Position numbers and translations under genes: made by a program. Below, in pieces: positions 1-5,486 of a DNA stretch of 5,924 nucleotides. Position 1 is the stretch's first letter. Each line of letters starts with the position of its first letter. The notes below the pieces were generated by a model. It did not search any database. It was not told where the DNA came from and saw only the letters and a list, made by a program, of their open reading frames with translations. The DNA lies in assembly GCA_017385345.1 (NCBI GenBank), contig JAFNRY010000264.1, forward strand, positions 1 through 5,924, in the 5' to 3' direction. This DNA is from Kiritimatiellia bacterium. Lineage in GTDB: Bacteria; Verrucomicrobiota; Kiritimatiellia; RFP12; UBA1067.

Positions 1-243
1 GAAACTTTCATCTATCGTCCGTGCGATCGACGACGACGACGGATAGCCGTTTCGGACGCGAAACGCCGAAAACCACATCCCGAAACGCACTTCAGCCTTT
101 ATCCATGCGGGTGCGTCGCACTTTCGCACTCAAAAAATGGGTAAACTCCAGAAAGCCGTTGCAAGCACCCATAACTGCGCCATTCTTCCGACATAGCCGA
201 CATATTGCCCATCTTTGGAAATCCGCAGACGCTCGGAAAGAGT
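1..243. other. Non-coding stretch downstream of leuB
   Basis: I see no convincing gene here. The longest minus-strand reading frame starting with ATG after leuB is about 37 codons (212 to 99), with no recognisable motif. The plus-strand frame that opens at 21 runs into the antisense of leuB and has an arginine-rich, low-information composition typical of shadow frames. A short GAC/CGA triplet run lies near 29-41. On the minus strand an ATG at 11-9 follows a GGA at a plausible distance and could begin another gene leftwards, but only three codons are visible, so it is not called. The weak terminator candidate at 132-172 is listed separately. Confidence 0.5.
132..172 (-). terminator. Weak candidate terminator of the leu operon
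   Basis: On the minus strand, ATGGGT (172-167) is the inverted complement of ACCCAT (142-137), and the second arm runs straight into a run of six T (137-132, the first shared with the stem). The site lies about 70 nt after the leuB stop, where an operon terminator would be expected. The stem is only 6 bp and the loop about 24 nt, so predicted stability is low. This is a positional inference more than a strong structure. Confidence 0.3.
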
Positions 244-1317
244 CTACGCAAGCACTTCCGCGATTGCTGTCCCCATCTTGGTTGTCGATACTGTATTTAC
301 GCCGGGAGCCGCGATGTCCGCCGTACGAATCCCAGACGCAAGCACTTCTCCTACTGCCCTTTCGATACCGTCCGCCTCTGCGTCCAACCCGAACGTGTAG
401 CGCAACATCATAGCTGCGGAAAGGATCGTCGCAATCGGGTTGGCGATTCCTCTTCCCGCGATGTCCGGCGCAGAGCCGTGTATCGGCTCGTAAAGACCCC
501 TGCCTCCCTTTCCGAGCGAGGCAGACGGCAACATTCCAATCGAACCGGCGATTTGGGATGCCTCGTCCGAAAGTATGTCGCCGAACATGTTCTCGGTAAG
601 CAAAACGTCAAAGCGGGCGGGCGAGCGCACGAGCTGCATCGCGGCGTTATCCACGTACATGTGGTCGAGCTCTACATCGGAGTATTTCGCTGCGTGAAGG
701 CGCGTAACCGTCTCACGCCACAACCGCGACGTCTCCAGTACGTTCGCCTTGTCCACGCTCGTCACCCTGCCGCGCCGCCTGCGAGCAGACTCGAACGCCA
801 ACAGCGCAATGCGCTCTATTTCTGGGACTGAATACGGCGTCACGTCGTACGCGCTCCGACCGTCCGCCGAACGCAACTTCTCGCCGAAATAAGCCCCGCC
901 GGTCAGCTCCCGCACCACAAGAAGATCTATCCCGCCAGATACAATCTCGTCCTTCAGCGGACTAGCCCCCTTCAACGCGGGCCATACCTTCACGGGACGC
1001 AGGTTCCCGTAAAGTCCAAGTTCCTTCCGCAATGTAAGAAGCGCGCGCCGTTCCGGACGCTCAGCCGCCGGCAATGAATCCCACTTCGGTCCACCGACGG
1101 CGCCCAACAGAACCGCATCTGCGTCCTTCGCGGCGGCAAGCGTCGCCGCCGGAAGACAGTCGCCGCACAAGTCGTGCGCAGCGCCTCCGACGGGATGCTC
1201 CGCGATTTCGAACGTATGGCCCGATCTCCGCGCAACGGCGTCGAGTACGCGCAACGCCTCGCGCACGATTTCGGGCCCCACACCGTCGCCGGGCAATACC
1301 GCAATTTTCATTTTCAT
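244..1317 (-). CDS. leuB: 3-isopropylmalate dehydrogenase LeuB
   Basis: Cytoplasmic NAD-dependent oxidative decarboxylase that converts (2R,3S)-3-isopropylmalate to 2-ketoisocaproate (third step of leucine synthesis). The 357-residue product matches the usual family length. Visible motifs are the N-terminal IAVLPGDGVGPEIV (5-18), LRKELGLYGNLRPVK (96-110) with substrate arginines Arg97 and Arg107, VRELTGGAYFG (135-145) with Arg136 and Tyr143, SVDKANVLETSRLWRE (187-202) with Lys190, the metal-site segment DHMYVDN (218-224) with Asp223, TENMFGDILSDEAS (241-254) with Asp247 and Asp251, and the nucleotide site HGSAPDIAGRGIANP (280-294), whose Asp285 is the residue associated with NAD preference. 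The reading frame stays open 100 codons upstream inside leuD. I chose the ATG at 1317 because AGGAG (1328-1324) sits 6 nt before it and because it forms an ATGA overlap with the leuD stop. A second in-frame ATG lies two codons later (1311) but is 12 nt from the SD. Last gene of the operon. Confidence 0.97.
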   Translation of the reverse strand: MKMKIAVLPGDGVGPEIVREALRVLDAVARRSGHTFEIAEHPVGGAAHDLCGDCLPAATLAAAKDADAVLLGAVGGPKWDSLPAAERPERRALLTLRKELGLYGNLRPVKVWPALKGASPLKDEIVSGGIDLLVVRELTGGAYFGEKLRSADGRSAYDVTPYSVPEIERIALLAFESARRRRGRVTSVDKANVLETSRLWRETVTRLHAAKYSDVELDHMYVDNAAMQLVRSPARFDVLLTENMFGDILSDEASQIAGSIGMLPSASLGKGGRGLYEPIHGSAPDIAGRGIANPIATILSAAMMLRYTFGLDAEADGIERAVGEVLASGIRTADIAAPGVNTVSTTKMGTAIAEVLA

Positions 1318-1796
1318 TTTGCTCTCCTCAGATATTCCGCCAGTCCTCCGGCCTTTATCAGCTCCTGCATGAAAGGCGGGAATGGTTCTGCCTTGAAACG
1401 GCGCCCCGTAGTGTCGTCCGCAATCTCCCCAGTTCCCAGATCGACAGACACCCTGTCGCCTGCGGCGATTGCGGAAGCGGCTTCCGGACATTCCAATATG
1501 GGAAGCCCGATGTTGAGCGCGTTGCGGTAGAATATGCGCGCAAAGCTGGCGGCGATTACGCACGACACGCCGCAAGCCTTTATCGAAATCGGCGCGTGCT
1601 CGCGCGAACTGCCACATCCGAAGTTGCGTCCCGCGACGATAATGTCGCCAGGCCGAACGCGCTTCGCGAATGAAGGATCAATGTCCTCCATGCAGTGGAC
1701 GGCAAGTTCCCTTGCATCCGGCGTGTTGAGGTAGCGTGCCGGGATTATGACGTCGGTGTCGACGTTGTCGGCGTATTTGAATGTTGTTCCTGTCAT
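1314..1796 (-). CDS. leuD: 3-isopropylmalate dehydratase small subunit LeuD
   Basis: Small (swivel-domain) subunit of isopropylmalate isomerase. With LeuC it isomerises 2-isopropylmalate to 3-isopropylmalate through a dehydrated intermediate. The 160-residue product has the length of the short LeuD form found in archaea and many bacteria, not the ~200-residue enterobacterial form. Motifs are NVDTDVIIPARYLNT (11-25), the substrate-binding GRNFGCGSSREHAP (56-69), and ASFARIFYRNALNIGLPILE (83-102). Start choice: ATG at 1796 gives the usual N-terminus directly before the NVDTD motif. The same frame also opens at a TTG (1811), with an in-frame stop soon after. Neither has a visible Shine-Dalgarno sequence, and leuC ends only 20 nt upstream, so translation may depend on ribosomes finishing leuC. 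Its stop overlaps the leuB start (ATGA, 1317-1314). It could in principle serve a homoaconitase-type enzyme, but the leuA-leuC-leuB context argues for leucine synthesis. Confidence 0.95.
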   Translation of the reverse strand: MTGTTFKYADNVDTDVIIPARYLNTPDARELAVHCMEDIDPSFAKRVRPGDIIVAGRNFGCGSSREHAPISIKACGVSCVIAASFARIFYRNALNIGLPILECPEAASAIAAGDRVSVDLGTGEIADDTTGRRFKAEPFPPFMQELIKAGGLAEYLRRAK

Positions 1797-1816
1797 GATG
1801 TTGAAATGCAACTGGG

Positions 1817-3082
1817 TTATTGTTCATCATTCGGGGCGGCGATCCGTCCCGCGACTGCGGACGCGGCGGCGACGGCTGGAGACGCAAGATATATCTCCGA
1901 CTCCACGTGCCCCATGCGTCCAACAAAATTGCGGTTAGTCGTAGCCACGCACCTCTCGCCTTTGGCCAGAATGCCCATGTGTCCGCCAAGGCACGGACCG
2001 CACGTCGGCGTAGACACGACGCACCCCGCCTCCGCGAAAACCTTCAGCAATCCTTCTTCAAGGGCCTGAAGCCAAATGCGTTGCGTGGCCGGAATGACTA
2101 TGGCGCGCACGCCAGGCGCGACCTTGCGTCCGCGAAACACCTCGGCAGCGACGCGCATGTCCGAGATCCGTCCGTTGGTGCAGGAGCCTATCACCACCTG
2201 GTCGATGGGGATGTCGCCGACCTCGTCTATCGTGCGGGTGTTGGACGGAAGGTGCGGAAACGCGACCGTCGGCTTGAGCGACGAGAGATCGATTGAGATC
2301 GTCCGCTCGTACTCGGCGCCGCCGTCCGCAGAATATACCTCCGGCGGCTTTGCGCCATGTTCGGCAAGGTAGTCCAGCGCCTTGCCGTCGACGGGGAATA
2401 TTCCGTTTTTTGCGCCTGCCTCAATCGCCATGTTCGCGACGGCGAACCTGTCGTCCATCGAAAGCGACGCGACGCCCGGTCCGGCGAACTCAAGCGACAT
2501 GTACCGTGCGCCGTCCACGCCGATGAGCCCTATGAGGTGAAGGATCAAATCCTTGCCTCCCACATGGTGGCGCGGCGAACCTGTCAGCTCTATGCGGATC
2601 GCGGACGGAACGCGGAACCACGTTTCGCCCGCCGCCATTCCAGCCGCCATGTCGGTGGAGCCGACGCCGGTCGCAAACGCGCCCAGCGCCCCGTAGGTGC
2701 AGGTGTGGCTGTCAGCCCCGATCACGAGGTCTCCGGCGGTGACAAGCCCCTTCTCCGGCAAAAGCGCATGCTCTATGCCGCAGTCGTGGCCGACTTCAAA
2801 ATAGTTGACAATCCCCTGCTCCTTCGCAAAGGAACGCATGCACGCGCACTGTTCCGCCGCCTTGATGTCTTTGTTCGGCGTGAAATGATCAGGCACGAGC
2901 GCGATCTTCTCGCGGTCGAACACCTTATCCCGCCCGAACTTGCGGAACTCGCCAATCGCGACGGGCGTCGTGATGTCGTTGCCAAGCACGAGGTCGAGAC
3001 GTGCCATGACAAGTTCGCCGGCATGCACTTCTCTTTGCCCTGCGTGTGCGGCAAGGATCTTCTGAGTCATAGTCATGCTCAT
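1817..3082 (-). CDS. leuC: 3-isopropylmalate dehydratase large subunit LeuC
   Basis: Large, iron-sulfur-carrying subunit of isopropylmalate isomerase (aconitase superfamily), partner of LeuD. The 421 residues match the ~420-residue HACN/archaeal-type LeuC family; enterobacterial LeuC is about 465. The three cysteines that ligate the [4Fe-4S] cluster are visible: Cys301 in VIGSCTNGRISDMR, and Cys361 and Cys364 in TPTCGPCLGG. Other family landmarks are VPDHFTPNKD (63-72), GHDCGIEHALLPE (98-110), GADSHTCTYGALGAFATGVGS (122-142) and NRNFVGRMGH (383-392). Three in-frame ATGs occur in a row (3082, 3076, 3070). I take 3082 because GGAG (3094-3091) is 8 nt upstream and because it overlaps the leuA stop as ATGA, matching the leuD/leuB junction. 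The reading frame continues open upstream inside leuA, but that extension has no family similarity. The cluster implies oxygen sensitivity and dependence on Fe-S assembly. Confidence 0.96.
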   Translation of the reverse strand: MSMTMTQKILAAHAGQREVHAGELVMARLDLVLGNDITTPVAIGEFRKFGRDKVFDREKIALVPDHFTPNKDIKAAEQCACMRSFAKEQGIVNYFEVGHDCGIEHALLPEKGLVTAGDLVIGADSHTCTYGALGAFATGVGSTDMAAGMAAGETWFRVPSAIRIELTGSPRHHVGGKDLILHLIGLIGVDGARYMSLEFAGPGVASLSMDDRFAVANMAIEAGAKNGIFPVDGKALDYLAEHGAKPPEVYSADGGAEYERTISIDLSSLKPTVAFPHLPSNTRTIDEVGDIPIDQVVIGSCTNGRISDMRVAAEVFRGRKVAPGVRAIVIPATQRIWLQALEEGLLKVFAEAGCVVSTPTCGPCLGGHMGILAKGERCVATTNRNFVGRMGHVESEIYLASPAVAAASAVAGRIAAPNDEQ

Positions 3083-4599
3083 CTTCCAGTCTCCAGCATA
3101 CGGTTCACGGCGACAAGCAGCGCAAAGATCGAGCCTTCTATCACGTCCGTGGAGACGCCCCGTCCGCGATAGGAGCCCTTGCCGTCTGAAATCTTGACGA
3201 GGACTTCGCCCAAAGCGTCGCGATGCTCGGTTACGGCCTCGATCCTGTAATCCTCCAACACGAAACGGTGGCGGATGATCTTCTCGATTGCGCGGAAAGC
3301 CGCGTAGATCGGCCCCGTACCGATCGCCGCGTCCTGCGCAACGCGGTTGCCGCGCCTCAGCGTGACCTGAGCCGTCGCGCTCATGTGGTTGCCGCTGTTC
3401 ACGACGAACGAGTCCAGTTTCCACTCCCGTGCGGCGGAGCCCTTTGAGGCGACGCGCGTCTCGGCAAGCGCCACGAGGTCGCGGTCGGTTATCTGCTTCT
3501 TGCGGTCGGCCAAGTCCTTGAACGCTGCAAACACGTCCGCCGCGCGCTCCGGCGACAAATCGTAGCCGAGATCCTTCAGGCGGCTCTCCAGCGCGTGCTG
3601 CCCTGAATGCTTTCCGAGGACGAGTTCCGTCTTCTGCATTCCGACGGATTCCGGCGTCATGATCTCATACGTCTGAGCATTGGATATCACGCCGTGCTGG
3701 TGAATGCCGCTCTCGTGCGCAAAGGCGTTCGCGCCGACTATCGCCTTGCTCGGCGCGATCCTTACGCCTGTTATGGTGGAAAGCAGTTTCGCCGTATGGG
3801 CGATCTCCCGCGTGCGAACGCCGGTCGTGACGCCGGCGTACCTGTCGCGCCGCGTCACTATGCCCATCACGATTTCCTCCAGCGCCGCATTGCCTGCGCG
3901 TTCGCCGATGCCGTCGATGGTGCATTCCACCTGCCTCGCTCCAGCTTTGACGCCCGCGAGCGAGTTCGCCGCGGCAAGCCCGAGGTCATCGTGGCAGTGA
4001 ACCGAGACCACTGCCTTGTCGATTCCCTTGACGCGGCCGATCAGCCCGGCAATCAGCGCTCCGAACTCGTCCGGCGTGGAATATCCCACGGTATCGGGAA
4101 TGTTCACTATCCCGGCGCCGGCGGCGATTGCGGTTTCGACGGCTTTGCAGAGGAAATCGAAGTCGGTACGGGAGGCGTCCTCCGCAGAGAACTCGACCTC
4201 CCCGCAGAAGTTCCGTGCGTATGCGACGGCCCTGCGTATCTGGCGCAGACAGTCCGTCCGCGAGATTTTCAACTTGTACTTTAGATGCAGGTCGCTCGTC
4301 GCAATAAAGGTGTGTATGCGAGGCCGCGCCGCACCGGCGATCGCGGCGGCGGACGCGTCGATGTCCTTTTCGAGCGCGCGCGAAAGCGAACAGACCGACG
4401 ATTCCTTCACCGCGTCAGCAATCGCCTTGACGGACTGGAAGTCACCCGGCGAAGCGATTGCGAATCCAGCCTCCATCACGTCGACGCCGAGCGCCTCGAG
4501 CTGAAGCGCCATGCGAAGCTTCTCGTCGAGATTCATCGAGTATCCGGGCGCTTGCTCGCCGTCCCGGAGCGTCGTGTCGAATATGCTCACTTTTTCCAT
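3079..4599 (-). CDS. leuA: 2-isopropylmalate synthase LeuA
   Basis: First committed step of leucine synthesis: Claisen-type condensation of acetyl-CoA with 2-ketoisovalerate to 2-isopropylmalate. The 506 residues fit bacterial LeuA. A DRE-TIM barrel catalytic domain covers roughly 1-270 with FDTTLRDGEQAPG (7-19), the metal-binding HCHDDLG (201-207) and ECTIDGIGERAGNA (225-238) with the family metal-site Asn237. A linker region follows with HESGIHQHGV (295-304) and GKHSGQHAL (329-337). The C-terminal LeuA dimer or regulatory domain is about 365-506 and ends with GVSTDVIEGS (481-490); in this family it binds leucine for feedback inhibition. In its first glycine-rich loop the residues are GTGPIYAAF, where GPVDAAF is common. 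AAGGA (4611-4607) lies 7 nt before the ATG at 4599, and no earlier in-frame start exists. First structural gene after the leader attenuator; its stop overlaps leuC. Citramalate or homocitrate synthase are relatives, but the leuCDB context makes LeuA by far the best call. Confidence 0.96.
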   Translation of the reverse strand: MEKVSIFDTTLRDGEQAPGYSMNLDEKLRMALQLEALGVDVMEAGFAIASPGDFQSVKAIADAVKESSVCSLSRALEKDIDASAAAIAGAARPRIHTFIATSDLHLKYKLKISRTDCLRQIRRAVAYARNFCGEVEFSAEDASRTDFDFLCKAVETAIAAGAGIVNIPDTVGYSTPDEFGALIAGLIGRVKGIDKAVVSVHCHDDLGLAAANSLAGVKAGARQVECTIDGIGERAGNAALEEIVMGIVTRRDRYAGVTTGVRTREIAHTAKLLSTITGVRIAPSKAIVGANAFAHESGIHQHGVISNAQTYEIMTPESVGMQKTELVLGKHSGQHALESRLKDLGYDLSPERAADVFAAFKDLADRKKQITDRDLVALAETRVASKGSAAREWKLDSFVVNSGNHMSATAQVTLRRGNRVAQDAAIGTGPIYAAFRAIEKIIRHRFVLEDYRIEAVTEHRDALGEVLVKISDGKGSYRGRGVSTDVIEGSIFALLVAVNRMLETGR

Positions 4600-4614
4600 T
4601 GGATTTTCCTTGTT

Positions 4615-4637
4615 GCCGTTTTGAAAACGAAAACGGC
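4615..4637 (-). repeat. Inverted repeat overlapping the leu terminator
   Basis: On the minus strand GCCGTTTT (4637-4630) is the exact inverted complement of AAAACGGC (4622-4615), with a 7-nt loop CGTTTTC. The first arm is the end of the terminator's own 3' arm plus one base of its U-rich tail, so this hairpin and the complete terminator stem cannot coexist. It ends 3 nt before the leuA SD (4611-4607). Whether it has a function is unknown. Confidence 0.5.
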
Positions 4638-4660
4638 CCCGCTTTCATGCGGGGCCGTTT
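4623..4660 (-). terminator. leu attenuator: intrinsic terminator in the leader
   Basis: Read on the minus strand, AAACGGCCCCGC (4660-4649) and GCGGGGCCGTTT (4642-4631) form a perfect 12-bp stem with a 6-nt loop ATGAAA, followed by the U-rich TCGTTTTC (4630-4623). It lies between the leu promoter and leuA, with no gene ending just before it except the leader peptide. That is the position of an attenuator, not of an operon terminator. The 5' arm is also the target of the upstream antiterminator segment, so read-through would depend on which pairing wins. The U tail is interrupted by CG, which may make it leaky. Confidence 0.85.
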
Positions 4661-4710
4661 CCTTTGCTGTTCTCCTGTTCCTTTCTCTTAGCAAAGCAGT
4701 GACGCCCCGC
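4649..4710 (-). promoter_or_regulatory. leu antiterminator helix
   Basis: Two blocks of complementarity fold the leader into a structure that excludes the terminator. GCGGGGCGT (4710-4702, inside leader-peptide codons 21-24) pairs with ACGGCCCCGC (4658-4649, the terminator 5' arm), giving nine pairs with one bulged G. Nested inside, CTTTGCT (4696-4690) pairs perfectly with AGCAAAG (4668-4662), leaving a loop of about 21 nt. The leader stop codon lies at the top of the inner helix. A protector pairing is also possible: GACCTTGCGC (4729-4720, within the Leu codons) with the 4712-4701 segment, ten pairs with two bulges and two G-U pairs. Inferred action: a ribosome stalled at the early Leu codons leaves 4710-4702 free and favours read-through; a ribosome that reaches the stop covers it and allows termination. 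Confidence 0.78.
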
Positions 4711-4771
4711 GCGTCGCAAGCGCAAGGTCAAGGCCCAGAAGGAGAAGGAAGCTGTTGGAACCGTAGTTCAT
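4688..4771 (-). CDS. leuL: leu operon leader peptide LeuL
   Basis: A 27-residue regulatory peptide whose translation, not its product, would sense charged tRNA-Leu. It has nine leucines in 27 residues. Four are consecutive (codons 9-12, in SFLLLLGLDLAL), then codons 14, 16 and 18, and a final pair at 25-26 before the stop TAA. Leu codons are mostly CTT (six), with two CTG and one CTC. The start ATG is about 13 nt downstream of the predicted transcription start; GAAAG just before it is only a weak SD. The frame stays open further upstream to 4984, but that portion lies before the promoter and carries no motif, so I take the ATG at 4771. The CDS ends 88 nt before leuA, and its codons 21-28 overlap the antiterminator segments. 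Composition, position and overlap with the switch all match classical leu leaders. I cannot prove it is translated. Confidence 0.82.
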   Translation of the reverse strand: MNYGSNSFLLLLGLDLALATRGASLLC

Positions 4772-4790
4772 TTCTTTCAGAGACGGCCAT

Positions 4791-4819
4791 AGTGTACCAA
4801 ATCCGCCGTCGCCTGTCAA
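4791..4819 (-). promoter_or_regulatory. Promoter of the leu operon
   Basis: On the minus strand a perfect -35 TTGACA (4819-4814) is separated by 17 nt from TACACT (4796-4791, four of six matches to the -10 consensus). The -10 is preceded by TGG, an extended -10 element. Predicted transcription start is about 4784, leaving about 13 nt before the leader peptide and about 185 nt of leader before leuA. No operator palindrome overlapping it was recognised. Confidence 0.8.
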
Positions 4820-4904
4820 TACAAATCGACCTGGGGTTTTGAGTACAACGGACATAAGTAAAACGGGCGTCTTGTCCATTGCTAAAAGGCATATTAAACC
4901 GCTG

Positions 4905-4933
4905 CTAAACGGGATTGAAGCCCGTTCCACATA
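4905..4933 (+). repeat. Palindromic dispersed repeat, copy A
   Basis: A 29-bp element with an internal hairpin, AACGGG (4908-4913) and CCCGTT (4921-4926), loop 7 nt, followed by CCAC. It matches the reverse complement of 5492-5520 at 25 of 29 positions and 5577-5605 at 24 of 29. It lies about 85 bp upstream of the leu -35 box, separate from the other two copies. A partial relative (GCCGTCCACTTG) follows at 4936-4947. Confidence 0.75.
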
Positions 4934-5014
4934 CGGCCGTCCACTTGCGCCAGCAGAATGGCAGATAATTGATATTTTTTGCATCTCCGAAAAAAATCAA
5001 AATGTGCAATTATA

Positions 5015-5095
5015 GATTGCCGCGATTTTGCCGCGTTCCGCGCCGAAATACTTCGGCCAAAACGAACGGCGCGGCAACGACGCCGCGCCGCAATC
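5015..5095. repeat. GC-rich block with competing hairpins
   Basis: CGGCGCGGC (5067-5075) forms a perfect 9-bp stem with GCCGCGCCG (5082-5090), loop 6 nt. The same central segment can instead pair with CCGCGCCG (5038-5045). That second choice would enclose a small hairpin GCCGAA/TTCGGC (5042-5047 and 5052-5057) only partly compatible with it. GATTGC (5015-5020) and GCAATC (5090-5095) could close the whole block. On the minus strand the 9-bp stem is followed by TTCGTTTTGG, a poor U tail, so a weak minus-strand terminator is possible. No tail is present on the plus strand. Function unknown. Confidence 0.6.
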
Positions 5096-5196
5096 ATGCG
5101 TCACCGCTGCGCAAGTCCGGCGGACGGTACAAAAACAGCGTTTGAGATATTTGCATTTTCTATCAACGAAAACACATCTTTTTATACTTTTATAAA

Positions 5197-5236
5197 TGGC
5201 GATCGAGAGGCGGTGTATTTTTGCTGCCGATCGCCA
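5197..5236. repeat. Inverted repeat around GGCGATCG
   Basis: TGGCGATCG (5197-5205) and CGATCGCCA (5228-5236) are exact inverted complements, 9 bp each, with a 22-nt spacer. Each arm contains CGATCG, itself palindromic. This could be a hairpin or a pair of protein-binding half sites. It immediately precedes the tandem repeat, with which it shares frequent GATC tetramers. Confidence 0.6.
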
Positions 5237-5250
5237 CCAAAAACCTTCTC

Positions 5251-5338
5251 GAACGTTTGGTCAAATGATCCTGAAGGTTTGGGTAAATGATCCTGAACGT
5301 TTAACCAAACGATCGAGAAGGTTTTCCCGGAAGAACGA
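5251..5338. repeat. 22-bp tandem repeat, about 3.5 units
   Basis: Units of 22 bp start at 5251, 5273, 5295 and 5317, each beginning GAACGTTT or GAAGGTTT. Units 1 and 2 agree at 19 of 22 positions and both end in AAATGATCCT; units 1 and 3 agree at 16 of 22; the fourth matches mainly in its first 8 bases. GATC recurs exactly every 22 bp (5267, 5289, 5311). Superimposed on this, 5240-5264 and 5301-5325 are an inverted repeat matching at 23 of 25 positions. The array lies between the divergent leu and secG promoters, about 340 bp upstream of the secG promoter. Confidence 0.75.
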
Positions 5339-5486
5339 GAGCCTTCCGCCAAAACTTCCTGTGTCAAAAAGAAGAACTATTCCATAACTTGCAAAAATGC
5401 TTTTTTTCGAAATATGAAGTTATCTGTCTATGTTTCATCTTGCGCATCAGCGGAAAACAAGTGGAACGGACATTAGAAAACAAGCA

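Noticed and set aside
1..11. Start of another minus-strand gene at ATG 11-9
   Set aside because: Only three codons are visible before the window edge, which is too little to support a gene.
205..831. 208-codon plus-strand open frame antisense to leuB
   Set aside because: It lies entirely opposite the well-supported leuB, is Arg-rich without motifs, and has no promoter or SD. It is a GC-driven shadow frame.
1318..1617. 100-codon upstream extension of the leuB frame
   Set aside because: The extension has no similarity to LeuB, overlaps leuD, and the ATG at 1317 has a strong SD and the ATGA overlap.
2357..3172. 271-codon plus-strand open frame
   Set aside because: Antisense to leuC, whose catalytic cysteines and family motifs are intact. 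No recognisable domain on the plus strand.
3607..4284. 225-codon plus-strand open frame
   Set aside because: Antisense to the catalytic domain of leuA; composition typical of a shadow frame.
4688..4984. Full 98-codon version of the leader-peptide frame
   Set aside because: The upstream 71 codons precede or span the predicted promoter and repeat copy A. Only the segment from the ATG at 4771 fits a leader peptide.
5009..5014. Minus-strand TATAAT next to the GC-rich block
   Set aside because: A perfect -10 hexamer, but no acceptable -35 or TG extension was found at the right spacing, so it was not called a promoter.
5251..5338. CRISPR array
   Set aside because: Units are contiguous, with no unique spacers between repeats, and there are no cas genes in the window.
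5182..5367. 61-codon minus-strand frame over the 22-bp repeats
   Set aside because: The apparent protein periodicity is imposed by the DNA repeat, and no start signals were seen.
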